A DNA stretch of 34,827 nt. Source: Myxococcales bacterium (lineage in GTDB: Bacteria > Myxococcota_A > Polyangia > Polyangiales > Polyangiaceae). The translations under genes and the position numbers were made by a program. Of this stretch, positions 11,001 through 23,000 are shown piece after piece. The notes beneath the pieces are model-generated. The model was not told the DNA's origin. It ran no database searches and saw only the letters and a program-made list of their open reading frames with translations. The DNA is taken from contig PLYU01000050.1 in assembly GCA_003153495.1 (NCBI GenBank), positions 1 through 34,827 of the forward strand, in the 5' to 3' direction. Numbering within the stretch: position 1 is the stretch's first letter; each line of letters starts with the position of its first letter.

Positions 11001-14000
11001 TTGCCTCGCGCGATGCCGCGGTATCCGAAATCGCCGCTGAACTGGGACGTGCCGCCGTTGGCTCCCGCCACCCGGCCACCGCCACCCCCACCTCCGCTCA
11101 GGTCGCCGCCGCTGTACGAATTCCCGGTCCAGAAGGCGTTGCCCCCCGTGGACGTGGTCAGGGCGCTGGTGTCCGCCGCTCCGCAGTTCTGATTGCCGCC
11201 GGCACCGGGCGTGGTCGAAGGCGGGAGACTGCTCTTGCTGTAAGAGCTGCTGCCATTGGTCCCGGTGACCCCGCTCGCGCTGATCGTCCCGGCGATCGTG
11301 GCGTCGCCGTAGACCGCGAGGATGACCGGGTTGGCGCCGACCAGGCGCAGCGTCGAGGTGGACGCGATCGTCAGCGTCTTGAACACCAGGATGTCGACCG
11401 GGGGCCCGCTCCCGCCGGTCTGCGCGACGCTCGACACGATCGTCGGCGCCGCGCCGGTGCACGAGCCCGTGGTGAACGAGTGGGAGGTCGAGCTGTAGGT
11501 CGCGTTGCAGTCGGTCGTCGCGCCCGACGGCGGCGTGTAGCTGGCCGGCGTGAAGTTGCTCGGCGTGTAGCCGAACCCGCAGTACGCCGGGATGCCGGGG
11601 CTCGTCAGGGCGCAGTTGAACCCGTCGTGGGCGGGGCCGGCCGCGACGCAGCTGCCGCCGGTGCCCGCGCACGAGGCGTTGTTGTTGACGCCGTCGTTGA
11701 CGCACGCGCCGCTGGCGCACTGGCTGTTATTGTAGCAATAGCAGCCCTGGTTGACCGCGGTGCACCCACCGCCCGACGTGTTGCAGCCGCCGAGAGCGCA
11801 CGTGTACCCGCCGCTGGAGCAGAACCACGTGGCCGGGACGGGCGCGATGACCTGGCAGTCCGCGGCGTCGACGCTGCCGCCGGCGCCGGTGCACGCGCCG
11901 GTGCACTGGCCCGCTGCGTTCACGCACTTGCCGCTCGAGCACTCGGAGTCCGCCGTGCACAGGCACGCCGTGTGAGCCGCGTTGCACGCCGCACCGACGG
12001 CGCACGAATACGTGGTGTTGTTCGTGACCGGCGGGATCCCGGGGCTCGCCAGCGCGCAGTCGAAGCCGTCGTGGGCCGTGGCCGCCACCCCGCTGCAGCT
12101 TCCGCCGGTGCCCGTGCACGAGGTGTTGTTGTTGGCGCCGTCGTTGACGCACACGCCGCTGAGGCACTGGCTGTCGTTGAAGCAGTAGCACGTCGCCCCC
12201 GAGCTGGCGCACGCCCCGGCCGCGGCGTTGCAGCCGCCGACCGCGCAGGAGTACGCCACCGCGGAGGTGATCTGCAGACAGTCCGCCCCGTCGGTCGTCC
12301 CGCTGCCGTGGCAGTTGGCCGAGCTGCCGTTCGCGGCGTTGCTGACGCAGCTCCCGCTGGCGCACTGGTCGGTGCCGGCGCGGTCGTCGTTGGCGACGCA
12401 CGTGGCCGCCGCGAACGGCGCCGTCGTGCTCAGGCTCGGCGTGCCGACCGCGCAGACCTCGGACGCCGCGACCTCGGTGCCGCCGCCCAGCGCGCAGCCG
12501 AACCCGTCGACGAGCTTCGAGGCGGTGGCCGCGGCGGCGCTGGCGTAGGCGGTGCCCGTGCAGTTGGAGCCGCACGCGACGTCGTTCGCCCCGGTGATCT
12601 TGGAGCACTTGCTACCGGAGAGGCACTCGCTGTCGTTGTTGCAGTAGCAGGTGGTGCCCGCGACGGCGCACCCGCCGCCGATCGCGTTGCAACCGCCCGT
12701 CGGGCACGAGTTGCCGGAGACGTCGTACGGGACGACGCACGAGTAGCCGTCCACCGTGCCGCTGTATCCGCCCGACGCCGTGCAGGCCGCGTTGTTGTTG
12801 TTGCCCGCCGTCCGCGCGCAGGTCCCGCTCGCGCACTGCCCGGGCGCCGTCGCCGCGCACGTGGCGACCGTCGACAGGCTCGGCGTACCGGGCGTGCAGG
12901 TCGGGATCGCCACCTCGGTGCCGCCGCCCAGCGCGCAGCCGAAGCCGTCGACCAGGAGCGACGCGGTGGCCGCAGCGAGGCTGGCGTAGGCCGTCCCGGT
13001 GCAGTTCGACCCGCACGCGGTGTCGTTCGTTCCGGTGATCTTCGAGCACTTGCTGCCCGACAGGCACTCGCTGTCGTTGGTGCAGAAGCAACCCGCGCCC
13101 GCCGAGGCGCACTGGCCGCCGGCCACGTTGCAACCACCGGTCGGGCACGAGTTGCCGGCGACGTCCACGGGCTGGACGCAGGTGTTGTTGTCCGTCGTGC
13201 CCGAGCCGGTGCAACCGGCCGCGTTGTTGTTCCCGGTGCCGGCGGCCGACTTGACGCACGATCCGCTGGCGCACTGCGAGTTGTTCGTCGCGGCGCAGGT
13301 GTTGGCGTACGTCTGGCTCGGCGTACCCACGCCGCACGCCGGCGCCGACGAGACGGTGACCGCGCCGGCCAGGCTGCAGTCGAAGCCGTCGAGCTTGACG
13401 CCCGCCGTGTTGGCGGCCGCGACGCTCGCGTAGCTGCCGCCGCTGCAGTTGCCCGAGCCGCTGCCGCAGGACGTGTTGTTCTGCCCGGTGATCTTCACGC
13501 ACTTGCTGCCCGTGAGGCACTGGCTGTCCTTGGTGCAGTAGCAGCCGGCGCCCGCGGCGGCGCAGCCGCCGCCCGACGCGTTGCACCCGCCCGCCGAGCA
13601 CGTATTGCCGAGAGAGTCGACGGGCTTGAGGCACGAGTTGTTGTCCGCCGTGCCCGAGCTCGCGCAGGCGGCGTTGTTGCTGTTGCCCGCCGTCCTCACG
13701 CAGGTGCCGCTCGCGCACTGGGTGCTCGCGGTCGCCGCGCAGGTCGCGAGCACCGACAGGCTGGGCGTGCCCACCAGGCAGGCCGGCGCCGAGACCTCAC
13801 CGCCGACGCCCAGCGTGCACCCGAAGCCGTCGTGGGCGCCGGCGCCGGAGCAGGTGTTCGCCGCGCAGGAGATCTCGTTCTTCCCGCTGACCTGGACGCA
13901 GAGACCCGCGCCCAGGCACTGGGTGTCGTCCGTGCAGTAGCAGGTCTGAAGGTTGGCCGTGCAATTGCCCGTGGCCGTGTTGCAGCCGCCGTTGGGACAG

Positions 14001-17000
14001 CTCGGCACGTTGGTCTGGGACAGCGGGGCCCAGCACGAGTTCGAGTCCTCGTTGCCCGCCACGCCGTCGGCCACGCCGGTGCACGAGGCGCCGCCGGCGC
14101 CGCTGCAGTTGTTGTTCTTGGTGGTCGCCGGGTCCGGGACGCACTTGCCGCTCGTGCACTGCGCGTCCGCCGCGCACACGCAGGTGTTCGTCGCCGACAC
14201 GCTCGGCGTCGCGCCCGCGCAGTACGACGTGGCGGGCAGGTAGCTCGTCTGGCCGCCGGACGAGGGAGCGGCGAGCAGGCAGTTGAAGCCGTCGAACACG
14301 TCGCCGGCGGCGGGCGTGTAGCAGGTCCCGGTGCACGCGGTCGTGCTCATGCACTTGCCGGTGCCGGCGCCGCCGGCGCCCAGGCAGTCGCTGTTCTGCT
14401 GGCAGACGCACGTCTGGTTGGTCGCGGTGCAGTTGCCGACGCAGTTGCCCTTCGCGCACGAATACGCGCCGCTGTCCTGGTTATTGACCTCCTTGGTGCC
14501 CGTCGCGAGCATGCAGTAGAAGTTGTCGTACGTCCCGGCCGCCGGGTTCAATCCGCCGCTGCAGCCGGTGCCCGCCGTCTGGCTGCCGCAGGCGACCGAG
14601 TTGCCCGTGTTGTTGGCCGTGAAGTACGCGCACTTGCCGCCCGAGCCCCCGGTGCGCGCGTTGCAGTCGTTGTCGCTGTGGCAGTAGCAGAGCGTCGTGC
14701 TCAGCGGGCACGAGCTCGTCGCGCTCGTCCCGTCGTTGGGGCACGCGCTGTTGGCCGGGCACGAGTAGGTGGAGATGGCGTCCTGGCTCTTGACCTCCGC
14801 GGCGCCGCCGCCCAGCGTGCAGTTGAACGCGTCCAGGTTCGCGAGGACCGAGCCGCCCGAGCAGCCCGTGCCCGCCGTCGTGCTCCCGCAGGCGACGCTG
14901 TTGGCCGGGTTGCCGGCGCCCCAGATCCCGGTGACGTAGCCGCACTTGGCGCCGGCCCCGACGCGGGCGATGCAGTCGTTGTCGTTGTGGCAGTAGCAGA
15001 TCGCCGCGCTCGTCGCGCACGCGCTCGTCGTGCCGGTCGAGGTGTCGTTCGCGCACGCGCTGTTGGCGGGGCACGAGAAGGTGGCCGGCGCGTCCTGCTT
15101 ATAGACCTCCTTGGTGCCCGTGCCGAGCACGCAGTAGAACGGGTCACGGTTCGCGGCGCCGGGGTCCACACCGCCGTTGCAGTTGGCCGGCGCGGCGCAG
15201 GCCACGGTGTTGCCCGTGTTGTTCCCCGCCACGTACGCGCACTTGCCGCTGCTGCCGCCGGTGCGCGTGTTGCAGTCGGCGTCGCTGTGGCAGTAGCAGA
15301 GCGTCGTGCTCAGCGGGCACGAGCTGGTCGCGCTCGTCGAGTCGTTGGGACACGCGCTGCTGGCCGGGCACGAGTAGCTGGCCGGCGCGTCCTGGCTCCT
15401 GATCTCCGCGGCGCCGCTGCCGAGGAGGCAGTCGAACGCGTCGAGGTTGGCCAGCGTCGAGCCGCCCGAGCAGGTCGCGCTGCTGCCGCCGCAGCCGACG
15501 CTGTTGGCGGGGTTGCCGGCGCTCCAGATGCCGGTGACCAGGCCGCACCGGGCGCCGGCACCGACGCGCGCCACGCAGTCGGCGTCGCTGCGGCAGTAGC
15601 AGAGCGCGGCGTTGTTGGCGCACGAGGCCGTCGTGCCCGTCGTCGTGTCGTTGCCGCACCCGCTGTTGGCCGGACACGAGTACGTCGCGATCGCGTCCTG
15701 GTTGTTGACCTCCGCGGCGCCGCTGCCGAGCACGCAGTCGAACGCGTCCAGGTTCGCGAGGACCGAGCCGCCCGAGCAGCCCGTGCCCGCCGTCGTGCTC
15801 CCGCAGGCGACGCTGTTGGCGGGGTTGCCGGCGCCCCAGATGCCGGTGACGTAGCCGCACTTGGCCCCGGCCCCGACGCGGGCGATGCAGTCGTTGTCGT
15901 TGTGGCAGTAGCAGATCGCCGCGCTCGTCGCGCACGCGCTCGTCGTGCCGGTCGAGGTGTCGTTCGCGCACGCGCTGTTGGCGGGGCACGAGTAGGACGC
16001 CGCGTCCTGGTTGGCGACCTCTTTGCTGCCGGTGCCGAGCGCGCAGTAGAACGCGTCGCGGTTGGCCGCGCCGGGGTCGACGCCGCTGTTGCAGTTGGAG
16101 CCGCCGGCGCCATGCGCGTTGCACGCGACCGTGTTGCCGGTGTTGTTGCCCGCGACGTACGCGCACTTGCCGCTCGTGCCGCCGGTGCGGTTGTTGCAGT
16201 CGCTGTCCTGCGAGCAGTAGCAGAGCGTCGTGCCCAGCGGGCACGCGCTCGTCGTGCTGGTCCCGTCGTTGGGGCACGCGCTGTTGGCCGGGCACGCGTA
16301 GGCGCTGATGCCGTCGTTGATCTTGACCCCGCTGGCGCCGGTGGCGAGCGCGCAGTCGAAGGCGTCGAGGTTGGCCAGCGTCGAGCCGCCCGAGCAGGTG
16401 ACGCTGCTGCCGCCGCAGCCGACGCTGTTGGCGGGATTCCCGGCGCTCCAGATGCCCGTGACGAGGCCGCAGGTGGCGCCCGCGCCCAGGCGCGCGACGC
16501 AGTCGGCGTTGCTGCGGCAGTAGCAGAGCGCGGCGCTCGTCGCGCACGCGGCCGTCGTGCCCGTGCTGGTGTCATTGCCGCAGCCGCTGTTGGCGGGGCA
16601 CGAGTAGCTGGCGACGGCGTCGGTGCTCCTGACCTCCGACGCGCCGCCGCCCAGCGTGCAGTTGAACGCGTCCAGGTTCGCGAGGACCGAGCCGCCCGAG
16701 CAGCCCGTGCCCGCCGTGGTGCTCCCGCAGGCGACGCTGTTGGCGGGGTTGCCGGCGCCCCAGATACCCGTGACGTAGCCGCACTTGGCGCCGGCGCCGA
16801 CGCGCGCGATGCAGTCGTTGTCGCTGTGGCAGTAGCAGAGGGCGGCGCTGGTCGCGCACGCGCTGGTCGCGCCGGTGGACGTGTCGTTCGCGCACGCGCT
16901 GTTGGCGGGGCACGAGTACGTCGCGATCGCGTCCTGGTTCTTGACCTCGGTCGTGCCCGTCGCGAGCATGCAGTAGAAGCCGTCGTAGGTGCCGGCCGCG

Positions 17001-20000
17001 GGGTTGCTTCCACCGCTGCACCCGGTACCCGCGGTCTGGCTGCCGCAGGCGAACGAATTACCCGTCGTGCCCGCCGTGATGTAGGCGCACTTGCCGCCGG
17101 AGCCACCGGTGCGCGTGTTGCAGTCGTTGTCGTTGTGGCAGTAGCAGAGGGTGGTGCTCGCCGGGCACGAGCTGGCCGTGACGCCCGCGTTGTTGGGGCA
17201 CGCGCTGTTGGCCGGGCACGAGTAGGACAGGAGCGTGGCGGCGATCGTTTGCTGGCAGCCGGTGGAGTCCGCGCCGGAGCCACTGCACGTGTGGCCGGAG
17301 CACTCGTCGGGCGCGTTGACGTTGGGGACGCACAGGCCGTTGCTGCAGTCCGAGTTGTCCACGCAGATGCACGGCGGAGGGGTCCCGGAGCTGTTCGGCA
17401 CCGGCTTGATCGCGAGGGTGGACGACGCGCAGCTGTACGCTGCTGAGCCAGCCGTATTGGTGGAGTGGAGGAGCACGTACCCTTCGCCGCCGCCGCCGCC
17501 GGTGCCGGCGTTGGTGTTGGTAACGCCGTTGCCCGCTGCGCTGGTCGAAGCGGCCCCGCCGTTCGCAACGCTGTAGATTCCGCCATTTCCACCGTTTGAG
17601 TTTCCGAAGCTTCCCCCTCCCTTGCCGCCCGTCGCCGTGATGGTCGCCGTATTGGTGGTGCTCGCGGCCTCCAGCACGATGTCTCCGCCAGACCCGCCAC
17701 CGCTGCCGCCACCGCCACCGCCACCGCTGTCGTTGCCCCCCGCCCCGCCGTTGGCGGTGATGCCCGCCCCGGACACGGTGAGCGCACCCGCGACCGAGAT
17801 CTGCAGGCCACCTCCCCCGCCACCGACAGTTGCACTCGAGCTGCCGTTACCCAAGCCGCCGGCGCAGCCGCCCAGCAGCGGAACTCCCTGATTGCCGCTC
17901 GGTTTCGGAGTTCCCCCGGCGGTCGTGCCGCCGAACCCCGCACCACCCCCGCCCCCCGCGGTGAACCTCGCGCCACCGCCGCCGCCTCCTTGACTGCTGC
18001 CGCCGGGCCCGGTCCCGCAGTAGGCGGCGTTGTTCGCGCCGGGCCCCGCAGCGGCGGCGCCACCGTTCGCCTTGAGGGTCCCGCTGATGCTGGCGTTGCC
18101 GTAGACGGCCAGGACGACGGGGTTGGCGCCCGACAAGGTCAGGCTGCCGGTGCTGATGGTGAGGCCGGCGAACACCAGGACGTCGACCGGCGGCCCTACG
18201 CTGTAGATATCGCCCGCCACGAAAGCCCCAGTGCAGCCTGCGGTGCCGGTGGCAGCGAACGTGCAGCTCGTGCCGGCGCTGGCGGTGCAGCCGCCCGATA
18301 TGGTGCCGAGGAAGACCCCTGCGCTCGTCGCGACCGACGTGCCCACCGCCAGCTGCTGGCTGGTGCCGAGGGTGACGGTCGTGCTGCCGCTGGTGCACTT
18401 GAACGTGCCGTTGAACGCGCTGGTGGGGGCCTGCAGGACGTCCTTGACGATGCCCGGCGCGGGCGTCTGCGAACAGGTCCACGTGCCCGTATGGCTCACG
18501 TAGGTGCACGCCGAGGTGATGGTCAGCGCGCTGGCCGGCATGACGCCCGTGTACGCCGCGCTGGTGGCCGTGAAGTTGGCCGGCGCGTAACCGAACGACG
18601 TGTAACCGAGGCTCGTCGCCGCTGCGGGTATGGCCGTCGCGGTCAGGACGCAGTCGAAGCCGTCGCGCCCCGCGGCGCCGGGGTCCGCGCCCGCGTTGCA
18701 GTTGCCGACCACTCCACACGCCACGTTGTTGCCGCCGACGCCCGTCACCCAGGCGCACTTGCCGCTCTTGCACTGGCTGTCCAGGCTGCAGACGCAGTGG
18801 GTCGTGCCCGAGCACACGTTGGTCGACGCCGTGTCGTTGTTGCAGGCCGACCCGGCCTGGCAGGAGTACGCAGCCACGTCCGGGATCGTCTGGCAGTTGT
18901 GCCCATCGAACGTGCCGGCCGTGGTCGTACCGTTGCAGCTGGCGCCGCACGCGACGGAGTTCTGGTTCGCGCCGCTCGTGATCTTCGAGCACTTGCCGCT
19001 GCCGCACTGGTTGTCGTTGGTGCAGTAGCAAGTCTGAGCGGCGGCGCTGCAGTTGTTGGTGCCGAGCGTGCCACCGCAGTTGCCGATCGAGCACGTGTAG
19101 GTCGCGACAGAGTCCGGGAGGGTCTCGCAGTCGTGCGAGTCGGCGGTGGCCCCCGTGGGCAGCGACGCGTCGCAGTTGACGCCGCAGGCGGCCGAGTTGT
19201 TACCGGAGACCGCGAGGCAGTGCCCGCTGCCGCACTGATTGTTGTTCGTGCAGAGGCACGGCTGGTTCGCCGCCGAGCAGTCCGCCACCGCCGGGCCCGT
19301 CGTGGCGCTGGGGCCCGCGCACTTGCCGATAATGCACGCGTAGGCGTTGATCGCGTCGGGGATGGTCTCGCAGTCGTGCGCGTCGGTCGACGCGCCGGTC
19401 GGCAGCGACGCGTCGCAGCTGGCGCCGCAGGCGGCCGAGTTGTTACCGGAGACGGCGAGGCAGTGCCCGCTGCCGCACTGGTTGTTGTTGGTGCAGAGGC
19501 AGGTCGCGCCGGCAGCAGCGCAGTTGTTGCCTGCCAGAGCGCCGGCGCAGTTTCCGACGGCGCACGAGTAGGCCACGGTGTCGGGCTTCGTCTCGCAGTC
19601 GTGGGCGTCCGCGGTCGCCCCCGCCGGCAGCGAGGCGTCGCACGTGTGCCCGTTGGCGCACGCCGCCGAGTTCGCGCCCGACACCGACAGGCAGTGACCG
19701 CTGCCGCACTGCGAGTTGTCCGTGCACAGGCACGTCAGGCTCGCCGCGTTGCAGTCCGCCGTCGCTGGGCCCGTCGTGGTGCTCGCGCCCGCGCACTTGC
19801 CGATCGTGCACGCGAAGGTCCCGGCCACGTCGGGGAGCGTCTCGCAGTCGTGCGTGTCCGTGGTCGCTCCCGTCGGGAGAGACGCGTCGCAGCTGGCGCC
19901 GCAGGCGGCCGAGTTGGCGCCCGAGACCGAGAGGCAGTGCCCGCTGCCGCACTGGTTGTTGTTGGTGCAGAGGCAGTTCTGGCTCGCCGCCGAGCAGTCC

Positions 20001-23000
20001 GCCACGGCCGGGCCGGTCGCGTTGGTCGGGCCCGTGCACTTGCCGATCGCGCACGCGTACGTCGCGATCTGAGTCGGGGATGGTTCTCGCAGTCGTGCGA
20101 GTCCGCGGTCGCCCCCGCCGGGAGAGACGCGTCGCACGTGTGCCCGTTGGCGCACGCCGCCGAGTTCGCGCCCGACACCGACAGGCAGTGACCGCTGCCG
20201 CACTGCGAGTTGTCCGTGCACAGGCACGTCTGGCTCGCCGCATTGCAGTCCGCCGGCGCCGGGCCCGTCGTGGTGCCCGCGCCCGCGCACTTGCCGATCG
20301 TGCACGCGTAGGTCCCGGCCACGTCGGGGAGCGTCTCGCACTCGTGCGCGTCGGCGGTCGCCCCCACTGGCAGAGACGCGTCGCACGTGTGCCCGTTGGC
20401 GCACGCCGCCGAGTTCGCGCCCGACACCGACAGGCAGTGGCCGCTGCCGCACTGCGAGTTGTCCGTGCAGAGACACGGCTGGCCGAGCGCCGAGCAGTCG
20501 GCCACGAGCGGGCCCGTCAGGTTGCTCGGGCCGGAGCACTTGCCGATCGCGCAGGAGTACGCCGGGATGTCCACCGGCATCAGGCAGCTGTAGTTGTCCG
20601 CCGTGCCCGAGGAGGCGCAGGCGGCGTTGTTGCTGTTGGCCGCGGTCCTCACGCACGTGCCGCTGGAGCAGGCGGCGTTGGTCTTCGCCTCGCAGTTGGC
20701 GGCGAGCGCCGCGCTGGCGCTGATCATGCCGGGCGCGCAGCTCGTGGCGCTGGGGGTCGTGGCGAAGGCCAGGCCCGAGCCGACGAGGCAGTCGAACGCG
20801 TCGTACGTCCCGCCGCTGCCGCCCGAGCACCGTATCGAGCCGCTGCCGCACGCCGTCGAGTTCTTCTTCGCGCCGAACGCGCTCCCCAGCCTGCCGCACT
20901 TCCCGCCCGTGCCGCACATCGAGTCGTTGAAGCAGAGGCAGGACGCCGCCGAAGCGGTGCATATGCCGCCGCTCTTGGTGCCGCAGCCGCCCGCCGCGCA
21001 GGCGAAGCCGCCGAACGACACCGGGTCCCAGCATGAGCTGCTGTCTGCCGCGGGGCCGCCGGCGCTGGCCGCGGTGGCGCTCGTGATGGTGCACGCCGCG
21101 TTGTTGCTGTTGCCCGCCGTCTGCACGCAGGCGCCGCTCGCGCACTGGCTGTTCGCCGTCGCCGCGCAGTAGCCGGCGTTCGCCAGGCTGACGATGCCCG
21201 TCGCACAGGTCTCGGTCGCCGAGACCTCGGCGTAGCCCGACGGGTTCGGGGTCGGCCCGAGGCTGCACCCGAAGCCGTCGACCGTCTTGGCGGCGGTCGC
21301 CGCGGCCAGGCTGGCGTAGGCGGTGCCCGTGCAGTTCGACCCGCACGAGACGTCGTTCGTCCCGGTAATCAGCGAGCACAGGCTCCCGGTGGAACACTGG
21401 TCGTCGTTGGTGCAGTAGCAGGTCAGGCCGGACGAGGCGCACACGCCCGTCGAGGTGTTGCAGCCGCCCTTGGCGCAGGTGTATCCGCCCGAGGCCGCCA
21501 CGGGGTCGAGGCACTGCGTGTTCGGGTCCGCTGTCCCCGAGCCTGTGCAGCCCGCCGCCGCGTTGTTCCCCGCGCCCGCGGCCGACTTGATGCACGACTT
21601 GCTCGCGCACTGCCCGTCCAGGATCGCCGCGCAATAGTTGGCCACCGACAGGTTCGGCGTGCCGACGGTACACGTCGGCGCCGCCGACACCTCCGTGCCT
21701 CCGCCGAGCGTGCAGCCGAAGCCGTCGATGAGGCCGGCCCCCGCGGCGAAGCTCGCGTAGGTGCCGCCGGTGCAGCTCGCGCCGCAGGTGACGTCGTTGA
21801 AGCCGGTGACCTTCGCGCAGTGGCTCCCCGCCAGGCACTGGCTGTCGCTGGCGCAGTAGCAGGTCTGCGCGCCCGCGGCGCCGGTGCACCGGCCCGTCGC
21901 CGTGTCGTTGCAGGCGCCCTTGGCGCAGGTGACGCCGCCCGCCGAGACCGGGTCCAGGCACGCGTAGCTGTCGAACGTGCCCGTCGTCGCGCAGTTGGTG
22001 TTGCTGCTGTTGGCCCCCGTGCGCACGCACGTGCCGCTCGAGCACTGACCGTTGCCCGTCGCCGCGCACGCCGCCACCACCGACAGGTTGACCGTGCCGA
22101 CGCCGCACGTAGGTGCCGCCGCCACCTCGGTGCCGCCGCCGAGCGTGCACCCGAAGCCGTCGACGTGGCCGACCGCCGCCGCCGGGCTCGCGTAGCTGCC
22201 GCCGGTGCAGTTGCTGCCGCAGGTGACGTCGTTGAGCGTCGTGACCTTGGCGCAAAGGCTGCCCGCGAGGCACTGGCTGTCGGCGACGCAGTAGCAGCTC
22301 TGGCTGGCCGCCGTGCACTTGCCCGTCGCCGTGTCGTTGCAGCCGCCCTTGGCGCAGAGGAACCCGCCGGCGGCGGAGACCGGCGTGAGGCACGAGTAGC
22401 TGTCGGCGGTGCCCGAGGCGGCGCAGGCGGCGTTGTTGCCGTTGCCTGGCGTCTTCACGCACGTGCCGCTCGAGCACTGGCCGTTCGCCGTCGCCGCGCA
22501 CGTGTTCGTGGACGTGAGGCTGGGCGTGCCGACCGAGCACGTGGGCGGGCTCGACGGCTCGGGGCCCTGGCCGAGCTGGCAGCCGAAGCCGTCGTGCGCG
22601 GCGCCGCTCGGCCCGGTGCAGTTCGTGGTGGGGGCGGCTCCGCCGCACACGGTGTCGTTCAGGCCGGCCACGCTGACGCAGATGCCGCCCGTGCCGCAGT
22701 CGGTGTTGTTCGTGCAGACGCACGCCTCGCCGCCGGCCGGGTTGGTGCACGCCCCGCCGGCGTGGTTGCAGCCGCCCTTGGCGCACTTGCCCCCCGTCGC
22801 CGAGTCGGTCACGAGCTGGCAGTCGTTGCTGTCGTGGGTGCTCGATCCGGTGCACGTCCCGGTGGTGCAGGACGTCCCGGACGCGCAGCCGCAGGCGACC
22901 TCGTTGTCCCCGACGACGGCGACGCACTTGCCGCTCGAGCAGTCCGAGTCCGCCGTGCAGACGCACGCCGTGCCCCCGGCGTTGGCCTTCGGCGCGGGCA

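Noticed and set aside
14470-17230. CRISPR-like array
   Set aside because: Repeats are long, in frame and protein-coding with no short repeat/unique spacer structure; no cas genes in window.
9821-17446. 2541-aa plus-strand ORF
   Set aside because: Same reason: antisense shadow of a repetitive Cys/Gly-rich high-GC coding frame.
20068-20087. Programmed ribosomal frameshift as explanation of the frame break
   Set aside because: No obvious slippery heptamer in gagaaccatccccgactcagatcgcg; two separate inserted bases relative to sibling repeats fit error or mutation better.
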